Positions 35,791 to 45,374 of a DNA stretch of 64,000 bases are shown in pieces (the stretch's first letter is position 1; each line of letters opens with the position of its first letter). Location: assembly GCF_001561995.1 (NCBI RefSeq), contig NZ_LLWC01000036.1, forward strand, positions 248,001 to 312,000, in the 5' to 3' direction. Source of the DNA: Polycladidibacter hongkongensis (GTDB lineage: Bacteria > Pseudomonadota > Alphaproteobacteria > Rhizobiales > Stappiaceae). The position numbers and the translations under genes were made by a program. The notes under the pieces were generated by a model. It was not told the DNA's origin, searched no databases, and saw nothing but the letters and a program-made list of their open reading frames with translations.

Positions 35791-35923
35791 ACGTTTTCTC
35801 CTTTACAAACCGTTTACCTGCCGGATGAGCCGTGCTAGAGCCTTGCGGCGAGCGATGGTGCCTATTTTTTGCCGCTGCACGCGGTAGGCGCCTCCCTACC
35901 CTCTTGGTGTTGACGGAGTTTTC

Positions 35924-37201
35924 ATGAACGTTCTTCTGATTGGCTCTGGTGGTCGCGAGCATGCGCTTGCCTATGGCTTGGCGAAGTCCCCCAGCTTGAA
36001 CAAATTGTTTGTAGCGCCGGGCAATGCAGGCAGCCAGCAGCTTGGCACCCCTGTGGAACTAGACGTTCTGGACCACAAGGCTGTGATTGAGTTTTGCGAA
36101 GAAAACAGCATCAAATTGGTGATCGTTGGGCCCGAAGCGCCTTTGGTGGACGGGATTTGCGACAGTTTGCGCGCCGCTGACATACTGGCTTTTGGGCCCT
36201 CAAAACTGGCGGCACGGCTGGAAGGCTCCAAGCGCTACACCAAGGATTTGTGTATGCGCATGGGTATCCCAACCGCTGCCTACGCCAGCTTTGACAATGC
36301 CAGCGACGCCAAGGCCTATGTGGCACAGCAACCTATGCCCATTGTTATCAAGGCCGATGGCCTTGCCGCTGGTAAGGGCGTGGTCATTGCAAGCGACCAG
36401 AGCGAGGCGATGATCGCAATTGATGATTGCTTCGACGGCGCTTTTGGCGCAGCTGGCGCTGAAGTGGTGATTGAAGAGTTTATGCAAGGGGAAGAGGCCA
36501 GCTTTTTTGTACTCACAGATGGCCAAAACATTCTACCGCTGGCTACTGCGCAAGATCACAAGCGCGCGTTTGACGGCGATAGCGGGCCCAATACTGGCGG
36601 CATGGGGGCATATTCGCCCGCGCCTGTTATGACATCTGAACTCATCAACGAAACGATCGAGAAGATCATCAAGCCGACTGTGGCGGGCATGCGCGAAGAG
36701 GGCAACCCGTTTTCCGGCGTGCTCTATGCCGGGCTGATGCTGACAGCTGAGGGGCCAAAGCTGATTGAATACAATGCGCGCTTTGGCGATCCAGAGTGCC
36801 AAGTATTGATGATGCGTTTGGAAAGTGATTTACTGCCGCTGCTCAGTGCAACAGCTGAAGGCACGTTGTCGGATATGGATGCCAAGTGGAGTGACGATGT
36901 TGCACTCACGGTTGTGATGGCGGCAAACGGCTATCCCGGCGCCTATGAAAAAGGCAGCGTGATTGGTGGGCTGGACGCGGCGCAGGCAGACGAGAACACC
37001 TATGTTTTCCATGCGGGAACTACTGCAAAAGACGGAAAGATCCTTGCAGCGGGCGGACGGGTGCTCAATGTTACGGCCCGGGGCGCTTGTGTTCGCGACG
37101 CGCAAGAGCGAGCTTATGCGGCTGTAGACCGGATTGATTGGCCAGAAGGGTTTTGCCGTCGTGACATCGGCTGGCGCGCGGTAAAACGCGAAGAGGCTTA
37201 G
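35924..37201 (+). CDS. purD: Phosphoribosylamine-glycine ligase (GAR synthetase)
   Basis: A 425-aa ATP-grasp ligase, second step of purine synthesis. It begins with [22 protein letters not shown] and has [20 protein letters not shown], the [22 protein letters not shown] block, and [21 protein letters not shown], all diagnostic of PurD. The length is normal. GACGGAG lies upstream of the ATG. It is a single-gene unit with its own terminator and a 133-bp divergent promoter region shared with the unknown gene. The glycine it uses ties it loosely to the gcv genes at the window start. Confidence 0.96.
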   Translation: MNVLLIGSGGREHALAYGLAKSPSLNKLFVAPGNAGSQQLGTPVELDVLDHKAVIEFCEENSIKLVIVGPEAPLVDGICDSLRAADILAFGPSKLAARLEGSKRYTKDLCMRMGIPTAAYASFDNASDAKAYVAQQPMPIVIKADGLAAGKGVVIASDQSEAMIAIDDCFDGAFGAAGAEVVIEEFMQGEEASFFVLTDGQNILPLATAQDHKRAFDGDSGPNTGGMGAYSPAPVMTSELINETIEKIIKPTVAGMREEGNPFSGVLYAGLMLTAEGPKLIEYNARFGDPECQVLMMRLESDLLPLLSATAEGTLSDMDAKWSDDVALTVVMAANGYPGAYEKGSVIGGLDAAQADENTYVFHAGTTAKDGKILAAGGRVLNVTARGACVRDAQERAYAAVDRIDWPEGFCRRDIGWRAVKREEA

Positions 37202-37230
37202 GCAGCCTTGCCAAGGTACGCAAGTTAATC

Positions 37231-37257
37231 AAGGGAGGCGCGTGTCTCCCTTTTTTT
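37231..37257 (+). terminator. Intrinsic terminator after purD
   Basis: AAGGGAG and CTCCCTTTTTTT enclose a 9-nt loop; seven T follow the stem. It lies 29 nt past the stop codon. Confidence 0.9.
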
Positions 37258-37440
37258 GTTGGGTCCATTTTGGGCGGGGGCCATTTGTCGGGCGACCTCA
37301 TGCAGTACTGATGGATTTGAGACCTATTGCTTATGCCTTGGTCGTAGGTGCTGTTTTACACTGGATATGGATGGGCAAAGCTGTATTTTGCTCCATCTAT
37401 TAAGGATAGTCGTTGATTACCAGCTATATGGAATCGCAAA

Positions 37441-38310
37441 ATGGTGATGCAGATACTGCAAGGCGGTTTGCAGCATACTGGCGGCACGCCTCCAAAAATC
37501 GGATTGGCCCTAAGTGGTGGCGGCGCGCGCGGGCTGGCGCATATCCACGTTTTTGAGGCGCTGGATGATTTGGATATAAAACCGGCGGCAATTGCGGGCT
37601 CTTCCATCGGCGCTCTATTGGGGGCCGGTTATGCCGCGGGCATGAGCGGTGAAAGCCTGCGGCGTTATGTGTTAGACACGTTTGCTGATCGATACAAAAC
37701 ACTGGGCCGACTATGGAAGCTGCGCCCACGAAGCTTCTCTGAACTGCGCGACTTTTCGATAACACAGTTCGACACCTTCAAAGTGCTTGATCTTTATGCA
37801 TCACACCTGCTGCCTGAAAGCTTTGAAGCGCTGGAAATTCCTTTCACTGCCGTTGCCGCAGATTATTACAGCGCGGAGGAGATCCGCCTATCTTCCGGTG
37901 CATTAATCCCGGCCATTGCGGGGAGTATTGCAATTCCCTTTGTATTTCAGCCTGTACAAATGGGGGAACGTGTGTTGATTGATGGCGGAGCGGTGAATCC
38001 GATGCCGTTTGATGCCCTGCCAGAGGACATGGACTATATCATTGCCGTGGATGTGGTTGGCATGCCAACGCGGGATAAGGACAAATCGTTGCCGGGAGCG
38101 CTGGACTGTGCCTCCGGGGGCATGCAAGTGCTTATGCAGACCATTGCCCGCGAAAAGCAGCGGGACCGCGCGCCTGATTTTATCCTCAAGCCCGACATTG
38201 GAGCCTTCCAAGTGCTCGATTTTATGAAGGCGGATCAAATACTGGAAGCAAGCGGAGCTATCCGGGATCAAACCCGTGCGGCACTCCGCCAATTGCTGAG
38301 CCCTGCGTAA
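37441..38310 (+). CDS. Patatin-like phospholipase family protein
   Basis: A 289-aa serine hydrolase of the RssA/patatin type. The oxyanion box GLALSGGGARGLAHI and the nucleophile Ser55 in AGSSIGALLG are followed by Asp181 in LIDGGAVNPMP, completing the Ser-Asp dyad. No signal peptide or membrane helix is seen, so it is probably cytosolic or membrane-peripheral. Its lipid substrate is unknown. It may be transcribed with fdhD, 61 bp downstream, but the functions are not obviously related. Confidence 0.9.
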   Translation: MVMQILQGGLQHTGGTPPKIGLALSGGGARGLAHIHVFEALDDLDIKPAAIAGSSIGALLGAGYAAGMSGESLRRYVLDTFADRYKTLGRLWKLRPRSFSELRDFSITQFDTFKVLDLYASHLLPESFEALEIPFTAVAADYYSAEEIRLSSGALIPAIAGSIAIPFVFQPVQMGERVLIDGGAVNPMPFDALPEDMDYIIAVDVVGMPTRDKDKSLPGALDCASGGMQVLMQTIAREKQRDRAPDFILKPDIGAFQVLDFMKADQILEASGAIRDQTRAALRQLLSPA

Positions 38311-38371
38311 GCTGCCAAACCTATGAAATTACAGGGCGAACAACTGCATTTTTTGTGAAGCGAGACCTTTA

Positions 38372-39145
38372 TTGACAGACCGAATTTCCCGAGATTTGGA
38401 GATCGCACCTGCAAACCTTGACCGGTTGCCGGAAGAAGAAGCGATTGCCATAGCCCTGAACGGCGAAAGCTACGGCATACTGATGGCGAGCCCGCAAGAC
38501 CTTGAGGACTTAGCCCTAGGCTTTTGTATAGGCGAGGGAATCCTATCCAACGGGAAACACGTTCAGGCAATTCAGAGCCGCAAGGTTGATAGGCTAGGTT
38601 TTGTCGTAGATCTGCGCATTTCTGAGGAGCTAGCGGTGCAGGCGATGGAACGGCGACGCCAGCAAGTGGGCAGTGCAGCATGTGGGCTGTGCGGCAGTGA
38701 CAGCTTGGTACAGGCGCGACGCTCGTTTGATCAAATACCCCAGAAGCCACTGCCAAGAGCATCTGACATCTGGCGTGTTTTTGATGAGCTCAACAGTTGG
38801 CAGAGACGCAGCGGAAATGTTGGCGGACGCCATGCAGCAGCGGCTTTTTTATCCGATGCTACTGTTGTTATGCGCGAAGATATTGGCCGACATAACGCGC
38901 TGGATAAAGTGCTGGGGGCCGCCCAAAGATTAACCCGCCAACCGGAATTTGCGCTAACAACGAGCCGATGTAGCTCCGATCTTGTGCAAAAGTGTGCAAG
39001 TAACAAAGTTGGTACGCTGGTTATTAATGCAACGCCAAGTAAACTTGCTGTAGAACTGGCGCAAACAAGTGGATTAAACCTAATCTCTTGTCAGCGTGGC
39101 AAAAGCCTCGTCTGTTATGCTGGGCCTCAGCCTGAAATCGTGTAG
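38372..39145 (+). CDS. fdhD: Formate dehydrogenase accessory sulfurtransferase FdhD
   Basis: A 257-aa sulfurtransferase that moves sulfur from IscS to the molybdenum cofactor of formate-dehydrogenase-type enzymes. The CxxC motif is Cys104-Cys107 in SAACGLCGSDSL. Other blocks are LEDLALGFCIGEGIL, GGRHAAAAFLSDATVVMREDIGRHNALDKVLG and TLVINATPSKLAVELA. The start is TTG at 38372; no ATG fits the family N-terminus. It lies 51 bp before the YdeP-type oxidoreductase gene, its presumable client. No other formate dehydrogenase subunit genes are nearby. Confidence 0.93.
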   Translation: MTDRISRDLEIAPANLDRLPEEEAIAIALNGESYGILMASPQDLEDLALGFCIGEGILSNGKHVQAIQSRKVDRLGFVVDLRISEELAVQAMERRRQQVGSAACGLCGSDSLVQARRSFDQIPQKPLPRASDIWRVFDELNSWQRRSGNVGGRHAAAAFLSDATVVMREDIGRHNALDKVLGAAQRLTRQPEFALTTSRCSSDLVQKCASNKVGTLVINATPSKLAVELAQTSGLNLISCQRGKSLVCYAGPQPEIV

Positions 39146-39196
39146 ACTGTTTTAATGTTCGCTGCGGATACTATTTGTTCTTTTTAAGGAAAGCTC

Positions 39197-41482
39197 ATGC
39201 CAAACAAGCCGCCATTTAAGCCATCATCCGCTGCTGCTGGAGGCTGGGGGGCTTTAAAAGCCTCTGGCGAGAGCCTTTTGAAAAATACGGGCCTCGTCAA
39301 GGGTGTAAAGACGATGCTCAAGGCAAACAAGCCTGACGGTTTTGACTGTCCAGGTTGCGCTTGGGGCGATCCAGAGCACGGCTCCAGTTTCGAGTTTTGT
39401 GAAAATGGTGTAAAAGCTGTTACTTGGGAAGCTACCAAAGACGTAGTGCCTGCAAGCTTGTTCGAGCGCCACTCTATGGATGACTTGCGCAAGCTGTCTG
39501 ACCGAGAGCTGGAAAGCATGGGGCGACTGACCAAGCCGCTGCGCTATTCGCATAAGGTTGGCCTTTATGAAGAGGTGAGTTGGGATGCGGCGTTTGCCGA
39601 GATTGCTGGCGAACTTAATGCGCTGCCCAGCGCAGATAATGCCGCATTCTACACTTCCGGGCGGGCGAGCAACGAGGCGGCGTTTCTTTATCAGCTCATG
39701 GGCCGCCTTTATGGCACCAACAACTTTCCCGATTGCTCAAATATGTGCCACGAGGCCAGTGGTGTAGCGCTGAGTGCTGCGATTGGCGTTGGTAAAGGCA
39801 CTGTTACCCTTGATGACTTCGATAAGGCAGAGGTCATTTTTGTACTGGGGCAAAACCCCGGCTCGAACCATCCGCGTATGCTTGCAGAGCTCAAGAAAGC
39901 GATCAAACGCGGCGCAAAAGTTATTACGCTAAATCCGCTGAAAGAGCGCGGGCTTGAGCGCTTTACCGACCCGAAGAATTCCAGCGAAATGCTGCTGGGT
40001 TTGTCTACTCCAATCAGCTCCCACTATCTCAATGTGAAGCTGGGCGGGGATATGGCGGTTATGCGCGGTATCGCGAAGGCATTGCTTACTTGGGACTATG
40101 AGAATGTATTGTCCGGCACCGTGTTACGCCAGTTTATTGACGAGCACTGCGAAAACTTTCAGTCCTATGAAAGCGCAGTAGAACGCAGCACATGGAAAGA
40201 GATTGAAGACCAAAGCGGGTTGTCTCAGCGCAAAATTGAAGAGATAGCCCGGATCTATGCACAATCCAATCGGGTGATTTTCTGTTGGGCTATGGGCATT
40301 ACCCAACACGAGCACTCTGTTGATACTATTAGAGAAATCACCAATGTCGCTTTGCTGCGCGGCAATGTTGGCAAGGCTGGCGCCGGACTATGCCCTGTAC
40401 GTGGCCACTCTAACGTGCAAGGCGACCGGACGATGGGCATTAACGAGCGCCCCTCCCCTGCCTTTTTGCGCACATTGGGTAGCGTTTTTGATTTTTCCCC
40501 GCCTCGCAAGCAGGGGATCAATACGGTCGAGACCATTGCTTCTATGCTGGCGGGCAATGTCAAAGCGCTGGTTTGCCTTGGAGGCAACTTTGCACGGGCC
40601 ACGCCTGATACCGAGCAAGTGGAAGAAGCACTTGGCAAATTGCGCCTTACCGTGAATATCGCCACCAAGCTCAACCGATCGCATCTCATTACTGGTGAAA
40701 AGGCATTTATTCTGCCTTGCCTTGGTCGTACGGAATTTGATGAGCAATTGGGTGGGCGACAGTTGGTGAGTGTGGAGGATTCCATGTCGATGGTGCATGG
40801 GTCCGCCGGGATCAACCAACCCATTTCCAAGGAGCTACGAAGCGAACCTGCGATAATTGCAGGAATTGCCAAGCATCTTGTAGGCTCCGATAAGGTTAAT
40901 TGGGATGGGTTGATTGGCGATTATGACGAGATCCGGAAGCTGATCGAAAAAGTGGTTCCCGGCTTTCACGAGTTTAACGCAAGGCTGCGCCAGAACCGCG
41001 GCTTCTACCTTGGGAACGCGGCACGGGAACGCGAATGGGTCACGCCAAACAAACGGGCGAATTTCTCCTACGCAAGCCTGCCGCTACAAACGGTGGTGCA
41101 ACGCTGCGACAAAGCAGAGGTGCCGACATTTACCTTGCAAACGCTGCGCTCTCACGATCAGTATAACACCACTGTTTACTCCGATAATGACAGGTATCGC
41201 GGCATCAAGGGCAATCGGCGCGTGTTGTTTATTTGCGAGGCGGACTTGCGCAAGGCCGGTTTTAAAAACGGGGCGCGGGTGGACATCATGACGGTAAGCG
41301 AGGACAAGCGGCAGCGGGTGGCCTATGACTTTACTTTGGTCGCCTATGATAGTCCGCAGGGGTGCTTGGCGGCCTATTATCCAGAAACGAATGTTTTGGT
41401 GCCATTGTACTCGGTGGGAGTGGAATCACACACGCCAACCTCCAAAGCAATACCTGTAACCTTGCGCCGTACGGTGGCGTAG
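39197..41482 (+). CDS. FdhF/YdeP-family molybdopterin oxidoreductase
   Basis: A 761-aa bis-MGD oxidoreductase of the YdeP subgroup. The N-terminus has the family motif FDCPGCAWGDPEH, with Cys51 and Cys54, and the probable Mo ligand Cys184 in CSNMCHEASGVALS. Other landmarks are NPGSNHPRML, WAMGITQHEHSVDTIREI and GLCPVRGHSNVQGDRTMGI. The C-terminal MGD-binding domain includes TLQTLRSHDQYNTTVYSDNDRYRGI. E. coli YdeP is linked to acid resistance; its substrate is unknown. The fdhD gene directly upstream fits a need for cofactor sulfuration. A small orphan gene follows after five bases. Confidence 0.93.
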   Translation: MPNKPPFKPSSAAAGGWGALKASGESLLKNTGLVKGVKTMLKANKPDGFDCPGCAWGDPEHGSSFEFCENGVKAVTWEATKDVVPASLFERHSMDDLRKLSDRELESMGRLTKPLRYSHKVGLYEEVSWDAAFAEIAGELNALPSADNAAFYTSGRASNEAAFLYQLMGRLYGTNNFPDCSNMCHEASGVALSAAIGVGKGTVTLDDFDKAEVIFVLGQNPGSNHPRMLAELKKAIKRGAKVITLNPLKERGLERFTDPKNSSEMLLGLSTPISSHYLNVKLGGDMAVMRGIAKALLTWDYENVLSGTVLRQFIDEHCENFQSYESAVERSTWKEIEDQSGLSQRKIEEIARIYAQSNRVIFCWAMGITQHEHSVDTIREITNVALLRGNVGKAGAGLCPVRGHSNVQGDRTMGINERPSPAFLRTLGSVFDFSPPRKQGINTVETIASMLAGNVKALVCLGGNFARATPDTEQVEEALGKLRLTVNIATKLNRSHLITGEKAFILPCLGRTEFDEQLGGRQLVSVEDSMSMVHGSAGINQPISKELRSEPAIIAGIAKHLVGSDKVNWDGLIGDYDEIRKLIEKVVPGFHEFNARLRQNRGFYLGNAAREREWVTPNKRANFSYASLPLQTVVQRCDKAEVPTFTLQTLRSHDQYNTTVYSDNDRYRGIKGNRRVLFICEADLRKAGFKNGARVDIMTVSEDKRQRVAYDFTLVAYDSPQGCLAAYYPETNVLVPLYSVGVESHTPTSKAIPVTLRRTVA

Positions 41483-41487
41483 CGCGG

Positions 41488-41781
41488 ATGAAAGAAGCCG
41501 ATCTCTTCGCCGAGCAAGCCGCTTGGCTGCGTCATCAACTGCCGCAGGTGCAAGAGGACGACTTGCCGCTGCTGACGCTGGTTTCGCTCGGCTGGGAGGG
41601 AACAACGCTGGCGTTTGCGCAACAGATTGATTGTCCACATGCTTTGGCGCTGCGCAGCGCGCATCACCTTGCCGCCCTTGATCTTATTGTTGCGCAAGAA
41701 GATGTCGGCCGCTCGGGGCGGCTCGCCATTACTATGGGTGAACGTCTGCGCTTATTGCTTGAGGGAGCAGAAGACAGCTAG
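41488..41781 (+). CDS. Unrecognised 97-aa protein downstream of ydeP-like gene
   Basis: A small acidic, leucine-rich protein starting MKEADLFAEQAAWLRHQL. It has no membrane helix or signal peptide. Predicted character is two helical segments around a strand-like LTLVSLGWEGTTLAFAQQID. It starts five bases after the ydeP-like stop, and its last 4 nt overlap the end of the convergent cysteine desulfhydrase gene. The position suggests a partner or chaperone of the YdeP-like enzyme; this is inference. It does not look like the FdsD delta subunit of formate dehydrogenases. The upstream extension of the frame runs inside ydeP and is ignored. Confidence 0.65.
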   Translation: MKEADLFAEQAAWLRHQLPQVQEDDLPLLTLVSLGWEGTTLAFAQQIDCPHALALRSAHHLAALDLIVAQEDVGRSGRLAITMGERLRLLLEGAEDS

Positions 41782-42887
41782 AGCGGCTGGTTGGCAAATG
41801 CATCGAGTAACGCGCGGTAGGGGCTCATATCAAGGCCTTTGTCGGCGACCCACGCGTCATCGTAAAGCGTATCCAGATATCGCTCACCACTGTCGCAAAT
41901 CAGCGTGACTATCGAGCCTTGCTGGCCCGCAGAGCGCATTTCCTCTGCCAGTGCCAGTGCGCCAAATACATTCGTGCCTGTTGAGCCCCCGCATTTACGC
42001 CAGAGGACACTTTCCAGCCATCGGATCGTGGCAAGGCTGGCGGCATCCGGCACATGCATCATGCGGTCTATGACGCCGGGAATAAACGAGGCTTCCACCT
42101 GAGGGCGGCCAATTCCTTCGATTAGAGAAGGTTGCTTGCAAGTCAGCTCTTTGTTGCCGGTGTTGAAGTATTCATGGAACACAGAGTTATCCGGATCGAC
42201 TACGCAAAGGCGCGTTGCGGCGTATTCTTCAGCTTTGTAACGGATGAAGCGGCCGATCGTTGCAGATGTACCTCCCGTTCCGGCACTCATGACAACCCAA
42301 CGGGGAACCGGAAAGCGCTCGTTTTTCATCTGGCCAAAGAGCGAGTTGGCGATGTTGTTGTTGCCGCGCCAATCTGTTGCCCGTTCGGCATAGGTAAACT
42401 GGTTCATATAGTGGCCGCCGGTTTTTCCGGCGATTTGCTGCGCGGTCTCGTAAATCTGCATGGGCTCGACGAGGCGCACCTCCCCGCCAAGTTGCTCGAT
42501 CGCCTCGATTTTGCGCGGTGCGGTTGATTTTGGTGCAACTGCAATGAACGGCAAGCCAACAAGACGAGCAAAGTAGGCCTCCGAGATGGCAGTAGACCCG
42601 CTTGAGGCTTCGACAATTGGTGCGCCCTTGGTGATCCAGCCATTACAAATGCCATAGAGCATGAGAGAGCGCGCCAAGCGGTGCTTGAGCGACCCGGTGG
42701 GGTGTGTGCTCTCGTCTTTTAGGTAAAGGTCAATGCCCGCATCGGCGAGCGAGGGAATGGATAGTTTGATGAGGTGTGTATCTGCCGAACGGGTGAAGTC
42801 CGCTTCCAGTTTGGCGATTGTCTGCGCTGCCCAGTCGCGCTGTTTGGTGCTTTGACAAGCCTTGCCTTGGCATTGTTCCAGTATCAT
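41778..42887 (-). CDS. PLP-dependent cysteine desulfhydrase/synthase family (Cds1-like)
   Basis: A 369-aa fold-type II PLP enzyme. KDESTHPTGSLKHRLARSL holds the PLP lysine, EASSGSTAISEAYFA is the Asn/Ser loop, and MSAGTGGTSATIGRF is the Gly-rich phosphate cup. Overall it resembles Cds1-type L-cysteine desulfhydrases, with an N-terminal CQGKACQ segment. Such enzymes release H2S, pyruvate and ammonia from cysteine, though a synthase activity cannot be excluded. Its 3' end overlaps the orphan gene after ydeP by 4 nt, so the two transcripts collide. The tadA gene lies upstream, on the same strand. Confidence 0.87.
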   Translation of the reverse strand: MILEQCQGKACQSTKQRDWAAQTIAKLEADFTRSADTHLIKLSIPSLADAGIDLYLKDESTHPTGSLKHRLARSLMLYGICNGWITKGAPIVEASSGSTAISEAYFARLVGLPFIAVAPKSTAPRKIEAIEQLGGEVRLVEPMQIYETAQQIAGKTGGHYMNQFTYAERATDWRGNNNIANSLFGQMKNERFPVPRWVVMSAGTGGTSATIGRFIRYKAEEYAATRLCVVDPDNSVFHEYFNTGNKELTCKQPSLIEGIGRPQVEASFIPGVIDRMMHVPDAASLATIRWLESVLWRKCGGSTGTNVFGALALAEEMRSAGQQGSIVTLICDSGERYLDTLYDDAWVADKGLDMSPYRALLDAFANQPL

Positions 42888-42958
42888 GTGCCGTGTCCCG
42901 AACCCTTAATCATCACGGGACACTAATAAAGGCGTGAGTGAAGTTCCTTGATCCAGAT

Positions 42959-43429
42959 CTATCTGGCGCCTCTACGAAGCAGGAAAAACTCTCTCAACAG
43001 CTCGGCGCTTTCGTGCGCAGCAAAGCCTTCATACACTTCGGGCGCGTGATGACAGGTCGGACTATGGTAAAAGCGGGGTCCGCTTTCCACAGCGCCGCCT
43101 TTGGCATCAGCTGCGCCGTAGTAAAGTCGGCGGATGCGGGCAAAGGAAATGGCCGCCGCGCACATAGCACAGGGTTCTAGTGTCACGTAGAGATCGCAGT
43201 CTTGCAAGCGCTGCGAGCCGAGCTTTGCTCCTGCCATGCGGATTGCCACCACTTCGGCATGTGCGGTCGGGTCATTTTGTTCCAACGTGCGATTGCCAGC
43301 GGCAGCGATGATCTCACCGTCTTGCACTATGACGCAGCCAATGGGCACCTCGCCGCGCGCTGCCGCGGCATGGGCCTCCTCAAGAGCTCGTTCCATAAAG
43401 GTTTTTTCAAGATTGCTGCGGTTCGTCAT
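42959..43429 (-). CDS. tadA: tRNA adenosine(34) deaminase
   Basis: A 156-aa zinc deaminase that converts A34 of tRNA-Arg(ACG) to inosine. The zinc site is His57 with catalytic Glu59 in TAHAEVVAI and Cys87/Cys90 in LEPCAMCAAA. The segment YYGAADAKGGAVESGPRFY matches TadA rather than cytidine deaminases. The first ATG (MTNRSNLEKTF) is kept; there is no clear ribosome site, and a second Met at residue 12 is possible. It is divergent from the rluB-like gene, a conserved arrangement in Rhizobiales. Confidence 0.94.
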   Translation of the reverse strand: MTNRSNLEKTFMERALEEAHAAAARGEVPIGCVIVQDGEIIAAAGNRTLEQNDPTAHAEVVAIRMAGAKLGSQRLQDCDLYVTLEPCAMCAAAISFARIRRLYYGAADAKGGAVESGPRFYHSPTCHHAPEVYEGFAAHESAELLREFFLLRRGAR

Positions 43430-43697
43430 GGCGACAAGCTAGCGGCTTTACATAGGATTGTCATCGTTGGAGCTACCTTGGGCTAAGAGTTCCCCATCTG
43501 TTGATGGAAAAACGTGCTGAAACCGCGCTAAAAGATTGCGTAATTATGCAGCTCTGCTATTACCGCAATTTACAGCTCACAATTCCTAAAGTGAATCCTC
43601 TTAGGCTAAGGGGTGCCAGCGGGCCACGACATGCTCGCGCGCGCCGCACTGATGCGAAGGCACAGGGCCTTTTGAGTAACAAGCCAGGCCAGACCCA

Positions 43698-45371
43698 ATG
43701 ACAGATAATCGAAAAGGCGCCGGTGCAAAACCAGGCGCGCGTGGTGGCAAACCAAGCCGAGACGATCGCCCCGCCTTCAAAAACGCTCCCAAGCGCAGCG
43801 CCAAGAAAAAAGCAGCGAAGCCAGAGCCAATCCAGCAAATGAGCGGCGAGCGCATCGCCAAAGCAATGGCACGTGCTGGGCTTTGTTCCCGGCGCGAGGC
43901 TGAAAGCTGGATTGAGGCAGGCCGTGTTTCTGTCAACGGCGAGGTACTGACCACACCTGCGTTTACAGTGACTGACCGCGACAATGTGATTGTTGATGGT
44001 GCGCCGCTGCCTAAGCGCGAGCGCACACGCCTATGGCTGTTTCACAAATCCAAGGGTTGCGTCACCACCACCAAAGATCCCGAGGGGCGCACAACCGTGT
44101 TTGACGCTCTGCCAAAGGAAATGCCACGGGTCGTCAGCATTGGCCGGCTTGATTATAACACCGAGGGGCTTTTGCTCTTCACCAATGATGGCGGATTATC
44201 GCGGGTAATTGAGTTGCCTGCAACGGGCTGGTTGCGCCGGTACCGCGTGCGCGCCTATGGCAAGGTCACCCAAGAGCAGCTGAATGCGCTTGCCGATGGC
44301 GTGGCGATTGACGGTGTCCTTTATGGTGCTATCGAAGCAACGCTGGATAGCGAGCGCGGCGACAATGTATGGCTAACAATTGGTCTGCGCGAGGGCAAAA
44401 ACCGTGAGGTGAAGAAGATCACCGAACATCTGGGCTTGTCGGTCAACCGCTTGATCCGCATCTCCTTCGGCCCGTTCCAGCTTGGTGATCTGGGTGAAGG
44501 GGAAGTGCGCGAAATTCGTGGCCGCGTGCTACGTGACCAGCTGGGCGAGAAGCTGGTTGCCGAAGCCGATCTTGATTTTGATGCGCCAATTATCCACCAA
44601 ATGCCTTCCGAACAACCTGCCCAAAAGAAAAAAGAGCGTAAGAGCTCTGGCGGTAGCGGCGGTGGCTGGTTGAGCGCCAAAGAGGCCTCAGCGTTGATAC
44701 GCGGTGACAAGAAGACGAAAACCGGCGCACATGAGCGCAAGCGTGAAGTTGGCAGCGACACAGAACGCGGACAGCGCCAGCGCACAGACAATAGCGAGGA
44801 GCGCCGCAGCGCGGCTCCTTCCCGCTATGGCAAAAATGAGCGGGGCGGCAGCACTGGGCGCGGTGAAGGGCGCAGCTTTGGCGGCGAGCGCAAGCAATTC
44901 GGCGGTGAAGGGCGTAAATTTGGCAAGGATCGCGATGGTGATGGCGAACGCAGGCCAGATCGCGCGCGCGAGGACCGACGCGAAGATCGCCGTAACGAGC
45001 CGCGTAGTCAGCGCCCAGATCGACGCGATGATCGCCGTCAAGAAGGCCGCAGTGAAGGCCGCGAAGAGCGCCGCAGCTTTGGCGGACGTGATCAGGGGCG
45101 TGACGATCGCCCTCGCCGTTTCGATGACAAGAAGAAGCCGCTGCGCGTACGCCGTGAAGATGGCAGTGTCGAGCTTTACTACCCCAAAGAAGAAGCCCCG
45201 CGCGAGAAGAAGATCTCCGCGCCTTGGGAGCCGGAGAAACGTCGCTTTGGCACCCGCGTCATGCGCGACAACTTTGGCAAGAGCTCGCGTAAGTCCGGCA
45301 GTAAATCTGGCGGTACGACAGGCGGCAAGCGCCCTGCTGGCAGAGGCAAGCCGGGCAACAAGGGAGACTAG
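43698..45371 (+). CDS. rluB: Large-subunit rRNA pseudouridine synthase, RluB type, with long charged tail
   Basis: A 557-aa protein. A basic leader (about 1-47) precedes an S4 RNA-binding domain (GERIAKAMARAGLCSRREAESWIEAGRVSVNG). The catalytic domain follows, with Asp in SIGRLDYNTEGLLLFTNDG near residue 153 and LREGKNREVKKITEHLGLSVNRLIRISFGPF. RluB makes pseudouridine 2605 in 23S rRNA; RluE/RluF-type specificity is less likely. From about residue 310 the sequence is low-complexity, rich in Arg, Asp, Gly, Glu, Ser, with repeated DRRxDRR and RSFGG units. It is followed by rsmD after 3 nt. Confidence 0.9.
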   Translation: MTDNRKGAGAKPGARGGKPSRDDRPAFKNAPKRSAKKKAAKPEPIQQMSGERIAKAMARAGLCSRREAESWIEAGRVSVNGEVLTTPAFTVTDRDNVIVDGAPLPKRERTRLWLFHKSKGCVTTTKDPEGRTTVFDALPKEMPRVVSIGRLDYNTEGLLLFTNDGGLSRVIELPATGWLRRYRVRAYGKVTQEQLNALADGVAIDGVLYGAIEATLDSERGDNVWLTIGLREGKNREVKKITEHLGLSVNRLIRISFGPFQLGDLGEGEVREIRGRVLRDQLGEKLVAEADLDFDAPIIHQMPSEQPAQKKKERKSSGGSGGGWLSAKEASALIRGDKKTKTGAHERKREVGSDTERGQRQRTDNSEERRSAAPSRYGKNERGGSTGRGEGRSFGGERKQFGGEGRKFGKDRDGDGERRPDRAREDRREDRRNEPRSQRPDRRDDRRQEGRSEGREERRSFGGRDQGRDDRPRRFDDKKKPLRVRREDGSVELYYPKEEAPREKKISAPWEPEKRRFGTRVMRDNFGKSSRKSGSKSGGTTGGKRPAGRGKPGNKGD

Positions 45372-45374
45372 CCA

